Shown one piece after another: positions 45,405 to 55,441 of a DNA stretch of 64,000 nucleotides (within the stretch, counting starts at the first letter, position 1; every line of letters begins with the position of its first letter). The DNA comes from JAVJRN01 sp040218415. Its GTDB lineage: Bacteria > Bacteroidota > Bacteroidia > Cytophagales > Cyclobacteriaceae. The notes beneath the pieces were generated by a model. That model saw only the letters and a list, made by a program, of their open reading frames with translations. It was not told the origin of the DNA and did not search any database. The stretch lies in NCBI GenBank assembly GCA_040218415.1, contig JAVJRN010000049.1, forward strand, positions 186,001 to 250,000, written 5' to 3'. Made by a program: the position numbers and the translations under genes.

Positions 45405-46088
45405 ATGACAGATTATTTCACACAAATAAAAATCAGGATCGATGAATCTATGTTCATTAAAGATCCTGATTCTTCTGAAATTGGCAAAAACATAATCTCA
45501 GGGAGTATTTCACTTATTGATAAAATTGGTTTTGAAGCATTCACGATCAAGAAACTTGGACTAGAAATAGGATCCCCTGAGAGCACTATTTACAGATATT
45601 TTGAGAACAAACAAAAAATTCTGATCTACCTTATTAATTGGTACTGGTGTTGGTTGGAATATCGATTAATCTTTGACACTGCCAATATTCCTTCACCGGA
45701 AGAAAAACTTAAAACAGCTATTAGTTTACTAACAGAACCTGTTCGGGAAGACAGTGATTTTTTACATGTGAATGAGGTTACACTCTATCGAATAGTTACC
45801 CAACAATCGTCAAAGGTTTATAATACCCAAGAGGTAGATAATGATAATAAAAAGGGGCTGTTTGAAGTTTATAAGCGAATAGTCCTCCGTGTAGGCGAGA
45901 TGGTATTGGCGGTCAATCCAAAATTTCAATATCCAGGCATGCTGATTTCCAGTGTGATTGAGGCTGCTAATAAGCAGCATTTTTTCTCTGAATACTTGCC
46001 AGCAATAACGGAAGCTGAGATGGGGGACAGTAAGATCCCTGATTTCTTTGTTAGAATGGTGCTTAATACCATCAATGAGCGTGAATAA
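45405..46088 (+). CDS. TetR-family transcriptional regulator
   Basis: 227 residues. N-terminal helix-turn-helix region (about 30-75: ISLIDKIGFEAFTIKKLG...ESTIYRYFENKQKILIYLINW) matches TetR, including Y-R-Y-F-x-N-K. The ligand-binding C-terminal domain is unrecognised. It ends 15 bases before the V-ATPase E gene and follows the USP pair, so it probably controls the V-ATPase operon; no operator was identified. Confidence 0.9.
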   Translation: MTDYFTQIKIRIDESMFIKDPDSSEIGKNIISGSISLIDKIGFEAFTIKKLGLEIGSPESTIYRYFENKQKILIYLINWYWCWLEYRLIFDTANIPSPEEKLKTAISLLTEPVREDSDFLHVNEVTLYRIVTQQSSKVYNTQEVDNDNKKGLFEVYKRIVLRVGEMVLAVNPKFQYPGMLISSVIEAANKQHFFSEYLPAITEAEMGDSKIPDFFVRMVLNTINERE

Positions 46089-46103
46089 AACACACAAAAT
46101 CCT

Positions 46104-46712
46104 ATGTCAGAATTCAAAAACCTTAATGCATTAGCAGATCAACTTTACCGGGATGGTATGGAAAAGGCTCAAAAAGAGTCTGACAGGATGTTAAGCGAAG
46201 CTAGGAATAAAGCAGATGAGCGACTGGCTATTGCAGTGAAAGAAGCAGACGAAATCATCTCAAAAGCTAAGAAAGATGCTGAAAAGCATCGAAATGCCGT
46301 ACAAAGCGAGATTCTGCAAAAGGCCAAACAGGCCAAACAAGACCTAAAAATTGGGATTGAAAAACTAATCAATGTTCAGATATTGAGTAATCCACTCAAA
46401 GAAGTTCTATCAGATCAGGATTTTGTAAAGAAACTGATCATTTCCTCGATGGAAACTTGGAAGGATGGAAAGGACGTTGAGTTATCTATTCCTGAATCAC
46501 TCAAGGATATGGAATCAGATCTGAGGGCTAAAGTACATAAGTACTTGCCCGATCTAATAGTGAGTACCAATGCTCATCTAAAAAGTGGTTTTCAAATAGA
46601 GAACAAGGAAAAGGGCTACATTTTGTCATTTACCGAATCGGATTTCCAGGCACTCTTTGAACCTTATTTAACGGATTCTGTACGAGATATCGTATTTAAT
46701 CAGGGCGAATGA
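46104..46712 (+). CDS. atpE: V/A-type ATP synthase subunit E (peripheral stalk)
   Basis: 202 residues. Long N-terminal coiled coil (about 5-100, AQKESDRMLSEARNKADERL and similar heptads of Ala/Glu/Lys) and C-terminal globular region, the layout of subunit E in V/A-ATPases. First gene of the operon; the stop overlaps the next gene by four bases. Confidence 0.85.
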   Translation: MSEFKNLNALADQLYRDGMEKAQKESDRMLSEARNKADERLAIAVKEADEIISKAKKDAEKHRNAVQSEILQKAKQAKQDLKIGIEKLINVQILSNPLKEVLSDQDFVKKLIISSMETWKDGKDVELSIPESLKDMESDLRAKVHKYLPDLIVSTNAHLKSGFQIENKEKGYILSFTESDFQALFEPYLTDSVRDIVFNQGE

Positions 46713-47530
46713 AGTATTACTACCTTATATCGTCATTGCCTAAACTGGCTATCGATGATGGTTCATTGTCATGCGATCAATTGGATGATATCATTGAGTT
46801 GATCACCCAAAATCTGACAGACGATGATCTGGACGTCATGAAGTGTCTGTTGCATAAGAATGATAATCAAAACTTACTTTTTGTCCTTTTTCATGAATAC
46901 CATGATTTTGAGATTCGGTTTTTCAATCAGCCCTCCTCAGTTCCTGTTGAAATCCTAGAGAATTACCGAAGGGAATTTTCCTCACTTCCCGACTACATGA
47001 TGAATTACCTGAACGATCTTTCCAGTTCTTTTTCAGCGATGACGATGAGAGAGATGGAACAAAACCTCAATCAATACTTCTATGACCATCTGCTAAACAA
47101 GAATTCCCTGTTTCTGAATACCTATTTCTCATGGATATTTCAATTGGAACAAACGATCTCCAGATTAAACCTAAAATCCTTTCCCTTCTTAGTTACCAAA
47201 GATGAATCTAAGGAGTTGTTCTTTCCCAAAATCCAAACTTTGCATGATTTAACGGAGCAAAAAGAAATCGCCAATCAGATACAACCACTCATAGCGTCGA
47301 AAGATGTAGAAGGTATTGAGCGTAAAATCAACCAATATCACTGGCAATTTGCAGCCAGTTGGCAGGATGCTTTCTCAGCTGATCAAGTATTTGCCTATAT
47401 GGTAAAACTCATACGACTTTATCGCTGGAGGAGATTTTCATCCAAAGGTGAAACGGCTAGAACAGATTTTGAAAAATTGATTGCCGAAATATTAGAAAAA
47501 AGATCTTCACCTAAAATGCCAGTGATATGA
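46709..47530 (+). CDS. DUF2764 protein, V-ATPase-associated
   Basis: 273 residues, start MKYYYLISSLPKLA. Mostly helical with Asp/Glu, no TM. DUF2764 genes are found only within bacterial V/A-ATPase operons (Bacteroidota, Spirochaetes), in the position between E and A. No subunit C is encoded in the cluster, and helical length and position fit a C-like central-stalk adaptor (AC39), but this is inference. It shares four-base overlaps with both neighbours. Confidence 0.82.
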   Translation: MKYYYLISSLPKLAIDDGSLSCDQLDDIIELITQNLTDDDLDVMKCLLHKNDNQNLLFVLFHEYHDFEIRFFNQPSSVPVEILENYRREFSSLPDYMMNYLNDLSSSFSAMTMREMEQNLNQYFYDHLLNKNSLFLNTYFSWIFQLEQTISRLNLKSFPFLVTKDESKELFFPKIQTLHDLTEQKEIANQIQPLIASKDVEGIERKINQYHWQFAASWQDAFSADQVFAYMVKLIRLYRWRRFSSKGETARTDFEKLIAEILEKRSSPKMPVI

Positions 47531-49299
47531 CAAAAGGAAATGTAGTCGGTGTTATTTCCAACCTGTTACTCATAGAAGTAGAAGGTCCCGCCATACAAAA
47601 TGAGATTTGTCTAGTGCATGCTGGAAAATGGCTCAAAGCTGAAATCATTCGTATAAAGGAAAATATTGCTTCAGCCCAACTTTTCGAGTCTAGTTACTCT
47701 ATTCAAATTGGTGCTGAGGTACAGTTTACAGGAAAGATGCTGGAAGTAGAATTAGGCCCAGGCATACTCTCCAGAAAGTACGATGGCCTCCAGAATGATC
47801 TGGAAACAATGACTGGAACGTTCATTGAAACTGGTGATAGCTCAGATCCTCTTGACAAAAATCAAAGCTACACCTTCACTCCACTTGTGAAAGAAGCAGC
47901 TCTAGTGAAAGCTGGAAGCTGGCTGGGTTTTGTGAAGGAAAACGATCTTGAACACAAAATCATGCTTCCTTTTTCGTGGGAGGGCAATTTCAAAGTCACT
48001 TCTATCGCTTCAGAAGGTGACTACCTCATCAATGATGTCATTGCCAAAGTACAGGACGTTGAGGGAAAACAACATGATATAACCATGGTTCAGAAATGGC
48101 CTGTAAAAGTGCCCTTGACCGGTTTTGTTGAAAAAATACGACCAGGTAAAATATTTCAAACTGGATTAAGAATCATTGATACACTTAATCCTATGATGGA
48201 AGGCGGAACCGGATACATCCCTGGTCCTTTTGGAACGGGTAAGACGGTGCTCCAACAGGCCATAGCTAAGAATAGTGAGGCTGAGATTCTGATCATTGTA
48301 GCCTGTGGGGAGCGGGCTAACGAAGTAGTCGAAATATTCTCTGAGTTTCCCAACCTAACAGATCCCGTTACCGGAAACAAGCTCGACCGAAAAACCACTA
48401 TTATTTGCAATACTTCAAATATGCCAGTAGCAGCCCGAGAAGCATCTGTGTATGTGGGCATGACTCTTGCCGAATACTATCGATGCATGGGGTACAAGGT
48501 ACTGTTGCTAGCTGATTCTACCTCTCGATGGGCTCAGGCCTTGCGGGAAATGTCCAATCGTTTGGAAGAACTACCTGGCCAAGATGCTTTTCCAGTGGAG
48601 CTTCCCGCAACAATCGCCAACTTTTACAGTCGTGCAGGATTTGTAAAACTGTCTAATGGAGCCTTTGGATCAATTACTTTTATCGGAACCATTTCGCCAG
48701 CCGGGGGGAACTTCAAAGAACCAGTCACTGAGTCCACCAGCAAGGTAGCGAGGTGTTTCTATGCGCTATCTCAAAAGCGTGCCGACTCAAAAAGATACCC
48801 CGCTATCGACCCACTGGCGTCTTACTCCAAGTATATCGACTATCAGGAATTTGCTGATTACAGTGAGAGTCATATTCAAAAAGGATGGATACAGCACATC
48901 GGGAGCATCAAGGATTACCTGAGGATTGGCCTAGAATCAAGAGATCAGATCAATATTTTAGGTGATGATGCAGTTCCTGTTGAATATCATGTTAGTTTCT
49001 GGAAAAGTGAGCTCATTGACTTTGGTATTATCCAACAAAACTCATTCGACCCTATTGATATGAGAACGGATATTGAACGTCAGCGATATATGCTCAACTT
49101 CATCCTGAATATCTGCTCTCTTGAATTCCATTTCGATGACTTTGAGGAAGTACGCGATTATTTTAAAAACCTCATCAATTTAGTTTCACAGATGAATTTT
49201 TCTGAATTCCAGTCTGAGGCTTTTAAAAATTATGAAAAGCAATCAGGTGAAATCATAAAAGGTAAAGTTGAAATTTATGAAAACGAAGGCATTTCGTAA
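47527..49299 (+). CDS. atpA: V/A-type ATP synthase catalytic subunit A
   Basis: 590 residues. N-terminal barrel, the A-type 'non-homologous' insertion, then P-loop GPFGTGKTVLQQ, and ACGERANEVVEIFSEFP with the catalytic Glu, followed by LADSTSRWAQALREMS. All catalytic residues are intact. Length fits family (575-600). Four-base overlap at the start and a 23-base overlap with B at the end. Confidence 0.95.
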   Translation: MTKGNVVGVISNLLLIEVEGPAIQNEICLVHAGKWLKAEIIRIKENIASAQLFESSYSIQIGAEVQFTGKMLEVELGPGILSRKYDGLQNDLETMTGTFIETGDSSDPLDKNQSYTFTPLVKEAALVKAGSWLGFVKENDLEHKIMLPFSWEGNFKVTSIASEGDYLINDVIAKVQDVEGKQHDITMVQKWPVKVPLTGFVEKIRPGKIFQTGLRIIDTLNPMMEGGTGYIPGPFGTGKTVLQQAIAKNSEAEILIIVACGERANEVVEIFSEFPNLTDPVTGNKLDRKTTIICNTSNMPVAAREASVYVGMTLAEYYRCMGYKVLLLADSTSRWAQALREMSNRLEELPGQDAFPVELPATIANFYSRAGFVKLSNGAFGSITFIGTISPAGGNFKEPVTESTSKVARCFYALSQKRADSKRYPAIDPLASYSKYIDYQEFADYSESHIQKGWIQHIGSIKDYLRIGLESRDQINILGDDAVPVEYHVSFWKSELIDFGIIQQNSFDPIDMRTDIERQRYMLNFILNICSLEFHFDDFEEVRDYFKNLINLVSQMNFSEFQSEAFKNYEKQSGEIIKGKVEIYENEGIS

Positions 49300-50614
49300 G
49301 ATATATACGCGGATCAACCGAATTACAAAAGCCACTTGCGTGTTGAAGGTTTCATCCGTGAGGTTTGGAGAACTTGCATGGATTGATAACCGACCAGCTC
49401 AGGTAATCAGTATTGTCAAAGATATGGTCACTCTTCAGGTTTTTGGAGGTACAGGAGGAGTGTCCACGTACTCGCACGTTGTTTTTACTGGAAAACCACC
49501 TTCACTAGCCGTTAGCGATTTGTTGGCAGGTCGTATCTTCAATGCCCTTGGCCAACCTATTGATGGCGGCTCCCCGGTGATCGGAGAAGATAGAGATATT
49601 AAAGGCCCTACGGTAAACCCTGTAAAAAGAGCTAAACCAAGTGTTTTGCTGACCACTGGCATTGCAGGTATTGATTTTAACAATACGCTGGTGACTGGTC
49701 AGAAAATACCTTTTTTCGCCGATCCTGACCAGCCTTACAATCAGGTAATGGCAGAAGTAGCCCTCAGAGCGGAAGCTGACAAGATCATACTTGGAGGTAT
49801 GGGGCTTTCTAATGATGATTTTATTTTCTTCAAAAACACCTTTGAATCCGCGGGTATGCTGAATAAAATCATTTGTTTCATTAATACTTCTGAAGATCCC
49901 CCCTTGGAAAGGTTGCTCATTCCGGACATGGCCTGTACCGCCGCAGAATACTTTGCCGATGACAAGAAGGAGAAAGTATTGCTGCTGCTCACAGACATGA
50001 CGCTCTACGCGGATGCACTGGCGATCGTCGCAAATAAAATGGATCAGATTCCCTCAAAAGACAGTATGCCAGGATCACTATACAGTGACCTTGCCAGTAT
50101 TTATGAAAAAGCTGTTCAATTTGAACACGGTGGCTCCATTACGATGATCGCTGTGACTACACTCAACGAAGGGGATATAACACACGCTATACCTGATAAT
50201 ACGGGCTACATTACAGAGGGACAGCTATTTCTCAAACATGATGCAGATATTGGAAAGGTTATCATTGATCCGTTTAGAAGCCTGTCGAGGTTAAAACAAA
50301 ATGTGATTGGTATCAAGACAAGGGAAGACCATCCACCGGTCATGAACGCTCTGATTCGGCTATACGCCGATGCGATGAATGCCAAAACAAAGAAAGAAAA
50401 TGGCTTTGACCTCAATGAATATGATGTGAGATGCCTTGATTTTTCGAAAGATTATGCGTTAAAACTTCTTGCTGTGGATATCAATATTTCTATGGATGAA
50501 ATGCTGGACACGGGGTGGGAGCTTTTGCAGACCTATTTTGAAAAATATGAAGTTGGCATCAAGGACGAATACCTGAAGAGGTACTGGAAAAAAGAAGAAC
50601 CAAAACAGGCTTAG
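49277..50614 (+). CDS. atpB: V/A-type ATP synthase subunit B
   Basis: 445 residues from ATG 49277 (MKTKAFRKIYTRINRITKA), which matches known B subunits better than the upstream TTG at 49268. It is the non-catalytic partner: no classic P-loop, but FNALGQPIDGG, DPDQPYNQVMAEVALRAE, and SMPGSLYSDLASIYEKA match the family. The gene overlaps A by 23 bases. Confidence 0.93.
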   Translation: MKTKAFRKIYTRINRITKATCVLKVSSVRFGELAWIDNRPAQVISIVKDMVTLQVFGGTGGVSTYSHVVFTGKPPSLAVSDLLAGRIFNALGQPIDGGSPVIGEDRDIKGPTVNPVKRAKPSVLLTTGIAGIDFNNTLVTGQKIPFFADPDQPYNQVMAEVALRAEADKIILGGMGLSNDDFIFFKNTFESAGMLNKIICFINTSEDPPLERLLIPDMACTAAEYFADDKKEKVLLLLTDMTLYADALAIVANKMDQIPSKDSMPGSLYSDLASIYEKAVQFEHGGSITMIAVTTLNEGDITHAIPDNTGYITEGQLFLKHDADIGKVIIDPFRSLSRLKQNVIGIKTREDHPPVMNALIRLYADAMNAKTKKENGFDLNEYDVRCLDFSKDYALKLLAVDINISMDEMLDTGWELLQTYFEKYEVGIKDEYLKRYWKKEEPKQA

Positions 50615-50616
50615 TT

Positions 50617-51213
50617 ATGGCCTTAAAATTTCAATACAATAAGACCACCATACAAGATCTGAACAAACAGCTCTCCATTCGTCAAAAAGCTTTGCCCATT
50701 TTGAAGAACAAGGAAACGGCTCTGCGGATGGAGGTAAAAAAACGCCAAGCCAGTCTGACGAAAGCTGAAGCGGGGAAAGAAAGAATAATGGAAAAGGTTA
50801 CGCAGCATGCTGGGTTCTGGGATGAATTTCCGGAAATCCTATTTATTGACGACCTAAAAGCCAGCCAAGAGTTGATAGTTGGCGTTAAAATATTGAAAAT
50901 CAGAGATATAGAATTTAAAATAGCTGACATTAGTTGGTGGAAATATCCTTCATGGCTACCTTCAGGAATAGAATTACTTAAGGAAGCCGCAACGCTCTTT
51001 ATTACAGTAGATATTTTGAAAAAACAAATTATGTCACTGGATAAGGCCCGTAAGAAAACTACACAAAAGGTGAATTTGTACGAAAAAGTGCAAATACCTG
51101 AAATGGAACAAGCTATACTAAAGATAAAGAGGTTTTTGGAGGACAAAGAGAATATTTCCAAGGCCGGACAGAAAATCATGAAGAAGCGTCAATCGGAACT
51201 GATGGAAAAATGA
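50617..51213 (+). CDS. atpD: V/A-type ATP synthase subunit D (central rotor stalk)
   Basis: 198 residues, N- and C-terminal long coiled-coil helices (QYNKTTIQDLNKQLSIRQKALPILKNKE and LYEKVQIPEMEQAILKIKRFL). Matches the D subunit that forms the rotor axle. Overlaps the I gene by four bases. Confidence 0.88.
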   Translation: MALKFQYNKTTIQDLNKQLSIRQKALPILKNKETALRMEVKKRQASLTKAEAGKERIMEKVTQHAGFWDEFPEILFIDDLKASQELIVGVKILKIRDIEFKIADISWWKYPSWLPSGIELLKEAATLFITVDILKKQIMSLDKARKKTTQKVNLYEKVQIPEMEQAILKIKRFLEDKENISKAGQKIMKKRQSELMEK

Positions 51214-53045
51214 AAACCAAATTCAGGAAATTGATATTGATGGCCAGAGAGGAGCAACGAATTTCTCTTACTCAATCCATGCAGGAGTTAGGTCTCTTGC
51301 ACATTGCACAAGACCATATGGATTTTCCTGAAGAAACGGAGGCTTTAATCCATGAGCTGAATCTTGTTAAAGGCTTGATCCAGTTTTTGGAAAAAGAGAC
51401 GGATCCTGACAAGGGACAGAGTAGTGGCAAGCCAATGAAAGTAAAGGATGTCATCCAACATCTTCGGCAAATGGAGGGGAAAGGAGAAGAAATCCATCAA
51501 GAGATCGAAAGACTGGAAAAAAAGGAGAACCACCTGGCTTCTTGGGGGGATTATGACTTTCAAAAATTTCAGATGCTCATTGAGCAAGGTCTCAGCATTT
51601 TCCTTTGTCGGGCAGATAGGAAAACTTTCGACAAAATAGCGCGCTCTAGGTTTGCAGAAGTCATTGAACAGCAAGGAGCAGAACTCTATTTTGTGTTGAT
51701 CACAGAGCAGAAGGATTATACTGCTGGCTTTGAGCATTTTCCACTTCCGATTGACTCACCATCACATCTAAGGGACGAAATTCATAAGCTGAAAACTCAA
51801 CAATCTGCTCTGAAAGCGTCAATTCAGGAATTTGTGCCTTATCTATCGGAACTCAGGCACTACAAAACAGCCATCGATGATGCAATGACCCTAACTAAAA
51901 CCCAGGCAAGCTTTGATGAGCACTATGAAGGAAGGGTTATCTCAATTTCAGCATGGTTTCCAATTCAGAAAGAGCAGGAAGTGCTTCAATTTTTAGAAGG
52001 AGAAGAAGTCGTCTGGAAGATTAGGGATCCGAATAAAGAAGAAAGTGTACCTGTGGTGCTTAAAAATAAAAAATATCCCAAGCTATTCGAACCGATCACA
52101 AAGATTTTTGAGCTGCCCAATTACTATGAAACAGACCTAACTCCCTTTCCGGCGGTATTTTATCCGATCCTGTTCGCCTACTGTCTGGGAGATGCAGGCT
52201 ATGGATTTGTACTAGCTGCATTGATGTTGGCTGGCTATTTTTCTTTTCTGAAAAGTACAAGAAATATAGCCATACTGGGAATAATACTTGGAGGTGTTAC
52301 TATGATCATCGGTCTCATCAAATCTGGTAGTATATTCGGTATTGGACTGCTCTCTGATCATCCGGCAGGTTGGATAAGACAACTTTCCAAACTTGTGGTC
52401 ATCCCCGATGACAGTTCCTTTATTTTCAATGCTTTCAACGTTGCATTGATGATTGGCGTGATCCAGATCCTTACAGGTATTCTCATATCGATCTACAACC
52501 ATATCATTTATAAAGACTATGCACATTCAATTGCACCGTTCGCAAAACTGCTCATTGTCAGCAGCCTGATTTGGATATTCCTAGCTGATATGCAAGGGGT
52601 TAACGCATTGATCGTGTTTGGGGATCTTAGAATATACATGCTGGTTATTGGGATAATACTCGTAATATTCTTTCATGATATTGAACTGTCTGTCATTAGA
52701 CGAGTAGGGAGCTCATTTATGCCGCTTTTCTTCATTTTCACAGGAGTGTTGGGCGATATATTATCCTATGTCAGGCTTTTTGCTTTGGGATTAGCCTCTT
52801 CCGTGCTAGGTCTGGTTGTGAACCAAATTGGACTACAAATTATGGAAGGTGGTATAATCAGTATCATCATTGGTGTACTATTTCTCCTGTTCGGACATAC
52901 ACTTAACTTTGGGATAGCTGCCTTGGGCTCTTTTGTGCACCCACTAAGACTCACATTTGTTGAGTTTTACGGCAATGTCGGTTTTCAGGGCAAAGGATTG
53001 GTATACCGTCCGTTTCATAAATCAAAACAAACTTATCATTTATAA
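51210..53045 (+). CDS. atpI: V/A-type ATP synthase membrane subunit I
   Basis: 611 residues. A soluble N-terminal half (1-310, coiled-coil stretches) is followed by about seven TM helices (from FYPILFAYCLGDAGYGFVLA on), with DILSYVRLFALGLASSVLGL, the helix carrying the essential Arg of the half-channel, and the terminal FVHPLRLTFVEFYGNVGF. Static half of the ion channel, working with K. Confidence 0.94.
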   Translation: MKTKFRKLILMAREEQRISLTQSMQELGLLHIAQDHMDFPEETEALIHELNLVKGLIQFLEKETDPDKGQSSGKPMKVKDVIQHLRQMEGKGEEIHQEIERLEKKENHLASWGDYDFQKFQMLIEQGLSIFLCRADRKTFDKIARSRFAEVIEQQGAELYFVLITEQKDYTAGFEHFPLPIDSPSHLRDEIHKLKTQQSALKASIQEFVPYLSELRHYKTAIDDAMTLTKTQASFDEHYEGRVISISAWFPIQKEQEVLQFLEGEEVVWKIRDPNKEESVPVVLKNKKYPKLFEPITKIFELPNYYETDLTPFPAVFYPILFAYCLGDAGYGFVLAALMLAGYFSFLKSTRNIAILGIILGGVTMIIGLIKSGSIFGIGLLSDHPAGWIRQLSKLVVIPDDSSFIFNAFNVALMIGVIQILTGILISIYNHIIYKDYAHSIAPFAKLLIVSSLIWIFLADMQGVNALIVFGDLRIYMLVIGIILVIFFHDIELSVIRRVGSSFMPLFFIFTGVLGDILSYVRLFALGLASSVLGLVVNQIGLQIMEGGIISIIIGVLFLLFGHTLNFGIAALGSFVHPLRLTFVEFYGNVGFQGKGLVYRPFHKSKQTYHL

Positions 53046-53047
53046 TT

Positions 53048-53500
53048 ATGGAAGTAACACCATTAATAGCAGCATTTATTGGAATTGGCCTCTTGGTTGG
53101 ACTTTCAGGGTGCGGAAGCGCCATTGGCACAGCTGTGGCAGCAATGGCATCAATTGGCGCCATGAAAAAGAGACCTGAATCATTTGGATCGTTCATTGTA
53201 CTAAGTGCTTTGCCTGGTACGCAAGGACTTTACGGATTTGCGGGCTTTTTTATTTTACAGGACTTAATCTCACCAGAAATGACGCTACTTCAGGGAGCAG
53301 GTGTATTGGGAGGAGGGCTTGCGCTCGGTCTTGCTGGTCTTTTTTCAGTTATGTATCAGGGCAAAGTATGCGCCAGCAGTATTGATAGTATTGGCTCAGG
53401 AAACGATATTTTCGGCAGAGCCATGATCATGGCTGTTTTTCCTGAACTATATGCAATTATTGCTTTTGCCTCTCTTTTCCTAATCAGAGGGATTCTCTGA
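53048..53500 (+). CDS. atpK: V/A-type ATP synthase rotor-ring subunit K, predicted Na+-binding
   Basis: 150 residues, four TM helices (duplicated hairpin). It carries L55-P-G-T58-Q59 (LPGTQGLYGF), Q104 (MYQGKV), E133 and Y135 (PELYAII). In the E. hirae NtpK ring, the Na+ ligands are L61, T64, Q65, Q110 and E139; spacing 45 and 29 residues is identical here. So Na+ is the predicted coupling ion. Only the second half carries the acidic residue, as in NtpK. Confidence 0.95.
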   Translation: MEVTPLIAAFIGIGLLVGLSGCGSAIGTAVAAMASIGAMKKRPESFGSFIVLSALPGTQGLYGFAGFFILQDLISPEMTLLQGAGVLGGGLALGLAGLFSVMYQGKVCASSIDSIGSGNDIFGRAMIMAVFPELYAIIAFASLFLIRGIL

Positions 53501-53530
53501 TAGGTTTTATTTCAATATAATCACTGCGCA

Positions 53531-55441
53531 ATGGATTTAAATAATCGGATACCAGAAGGACCCTTAGAAAAGAAATGGGGACGCTTTCGCTCTACTTCTC
53601 GGGTAATTAATCCTACCATACGTCGGCGTTATAAGGTGATTGTTGTTGGTACGGGCTTGGCAGGTTCTTCGGTGGCTGCATCCCTCGCTGAGCTTGGCTT
53701 TCAGGTAGAGGTGTTTACCTACCATGATTCGCCGCGACGTGCCCACTCTGTAGCTGCGCAGGGTGGAGTGAATGCGGCCAAAAACTATATGAATGATAGC
53801 GATACAGTTTGGAGGATGTTTTATGACACCATCAAGGGTGGAGACTTTCGTGCCCGGGAGGCAAACGTCTACCGCCTTGCAGAGTGCTCATCGGCGCTCA
53901 TCGATCATGCTGTCGCACAAGGTGTACCGTTTGCCCGTGAGTACAGTGGATATTTGAAAAACCGCAGCTTTGGAGGTGTGCAGGTAAGTCGGACATTTTA
54001 TGCTCGTGGTGAAACAGGCCATCAGCTCATGCAGGGTGCCTATCAGCAGCTCATGCGGCAAGTATCTCTTGGTCATGTTACGCTGCATACCCGCCATGAA
54101 ATGCTTGATTTGGTAGTAGAAGAAGGTGCAGCCAAAGGTGTGATCTGCCGTAATCTGGATACGGGAGAAATTTCCGCACATGGAGCTCATGCTGTAGTAC
54201 TGGCGACTGGCGGATACGGTAAAATCTATTACTATTCTACGCTGGCAATGCAGTGCAATGCCTCAGCTATCTGGCGGGCTCATAAAAAGGGTGCAGGATT
54301 TGCTGCGCCTTCCTGGACGCAATTCCACCCCACTTCATTGCCATTATTGGGAGATTTTCAGTCTAAAATGACACTGATGTCTGAGTCGCTTCGAAACGAT
54401 GGCAGGGTGTGGGTACCGAAGAAGCCGGGGGATAATCGTGAGCCTGGAGAAATTCCTGAAAATGACCGTGATTATTACCTAGAACGTCAATACCCTTCGT
54501 TTGGGAACCTAGCACCTCGGGATATCAGTTCTCGGGCAGCCAAACGTGAAGTGGATCAGGGCAAGGGCGTTGGCCCAATGAAAAATGCGGTATACCTTGA
54601 CTTTAAAGAGGCCATCGGACGGCTTGGCAAAGAGGAAATCCGCAACAGATACGGAAACCTTTTTTCCATGTACCATAAGATCACCGGGCGCGACGCATAT
54701 GCTCAGCCCATGATGATCGCCCCATCTGCTCATTTTTCCATGGGAGGGCTGTGGGTAGATTACCATCTGATGACCACCATTCCAGGGCTCTTTGCAATGG
54801 GAGAGGCCAACTTTTCAGATCATGGAGCTAACAGACTGGGCGCTAATTCTCTACTACAGGCCTGTGTGGATGGCTATTTTATTGGCCCCACCACGGTCAT
54901 GGATTATATGGCTGGCAAGTCAGCCGATCCGGTAGACACTGGCAGTGAGTCGTTTACAAAATGCCGCAAGCAAGTACTTGAAAACATCGAACGGATGACG
55001 AGCATTCAAGGGAAAACCACTGCTACAGAATTTCACAAAGCCATTGGGAAATTGCTTTACAACCAATGCGGACTTTCTCGAAACGAAAAAGACCTAAAAG
55101 ACGCATTGAAACAGCTCGAACAACTGCACGAGCAATTCTACAACGATCTGCTAATACCCGCCGACCATCAGAACCTCAACAGCGAATTGGAAAAAGCCGG
55201 ACGTGTTGCTGATTACTTGGAACTGGCTCAGTTGATCGTACGTGATGCGCTCACCAGAGAGGAGTCTTGTGGAGCGCATTTCAGGGAAGAATATCAAACA
55301 AAAGAAGGTGAGGCTTTGCGTGATGATGACCAGTTTTGCTTTGTTTCTGTTTGGGAATTCAATCAGGATGGTGAACCGAAGCTACATAAAGAGCCATTGG
55401 TCTTTTATGACGTACAACTCACTAAAAGAAGCTATAAATAG
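53531..55441 (+). CDS. sdhA: succinate dehydrogenase / fumarate reductase flavoprotein subunit
   Basis: 636 residues. FAD site VIVVGTGLAGSSVAA, covalent-FAD His 72 in RRAHSVAAQGGVNA, substrate-binding QFHPTSLPLL and the Arg in LGANRLGANSLLQA, with an SDH/FRD type B pattern. Full length. It follows atpK by 30 bases; the usual cytochrome b gene in front of it is missing. Codons look more GC-rich than in neighbours. sdh or frd cannot be told apart from sequence. Confidence 0.92.
   Translation: MDLNNRIPEGPLEKKWGRFRSTSRVINPTIRRRYKVIVVGTGLAGSSVAASLAELGFQVEVFTYHDSPRRAHSVAAQGGVNAAKNYMNDSDTVWRMFYDTIKGGDFRAREANVYRLAECSSALIDHAVAQGVPFAREYSGYLKNRSFGGVQVSRTFYARGETGHQLMQGAYQQLMRQVSLGHVTLHTRHEMLDLVVEEGAAKGVICRNLDTGEISAHGAHAVVLATGGYGKIYYYSTLAMQCNASAIWRAHKKGAGFAAPSWTQFHPTSLPLLGDFQSKMTLMSESLRNDGRVWVPKKPGDNREPGEIPENDRDYYLERQYPSFGNLAPRDISSRAAKREVDQGKGVGPMKNAVYLDFKEAIGRLGKEEIRNRYGNLFSMYHKITGRDAYAQPMMIAPSAHFSMGGLWVDYHLMTTIPGLFAMGEANFSDHGANRLGANSLLQACVDGYFIGPTTVMDYMAGKSADPVDTGSESFTKCRKQVLENIERMTSIQGKTTATEFHKAIGKLLYNQCGLSRNEKDLKDALKQLEQLHEQFYNDLLIPADHQNLNSELEKAGRVADYLELAQLIVRDALTREESCGAHFREEYQTKEGEALRDDDQFCFVSVWEFNQDGEPKLHKEPLVFYDVQLTKRSYK

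Noticed and set aside
49268..49276. TTG start for V-ATPase subunit B
   Set aside because: ATG at 49277 gives the family-typical N-terminus (MKTKAF...); the TTG only adds three residues.
50682..51179. 165-codon minus-strand frame inside atpD
   Set aside because: The plus-strand product fits subunit D and its operon; the antisense frame is Ser/Ile-rich shadow sequence.
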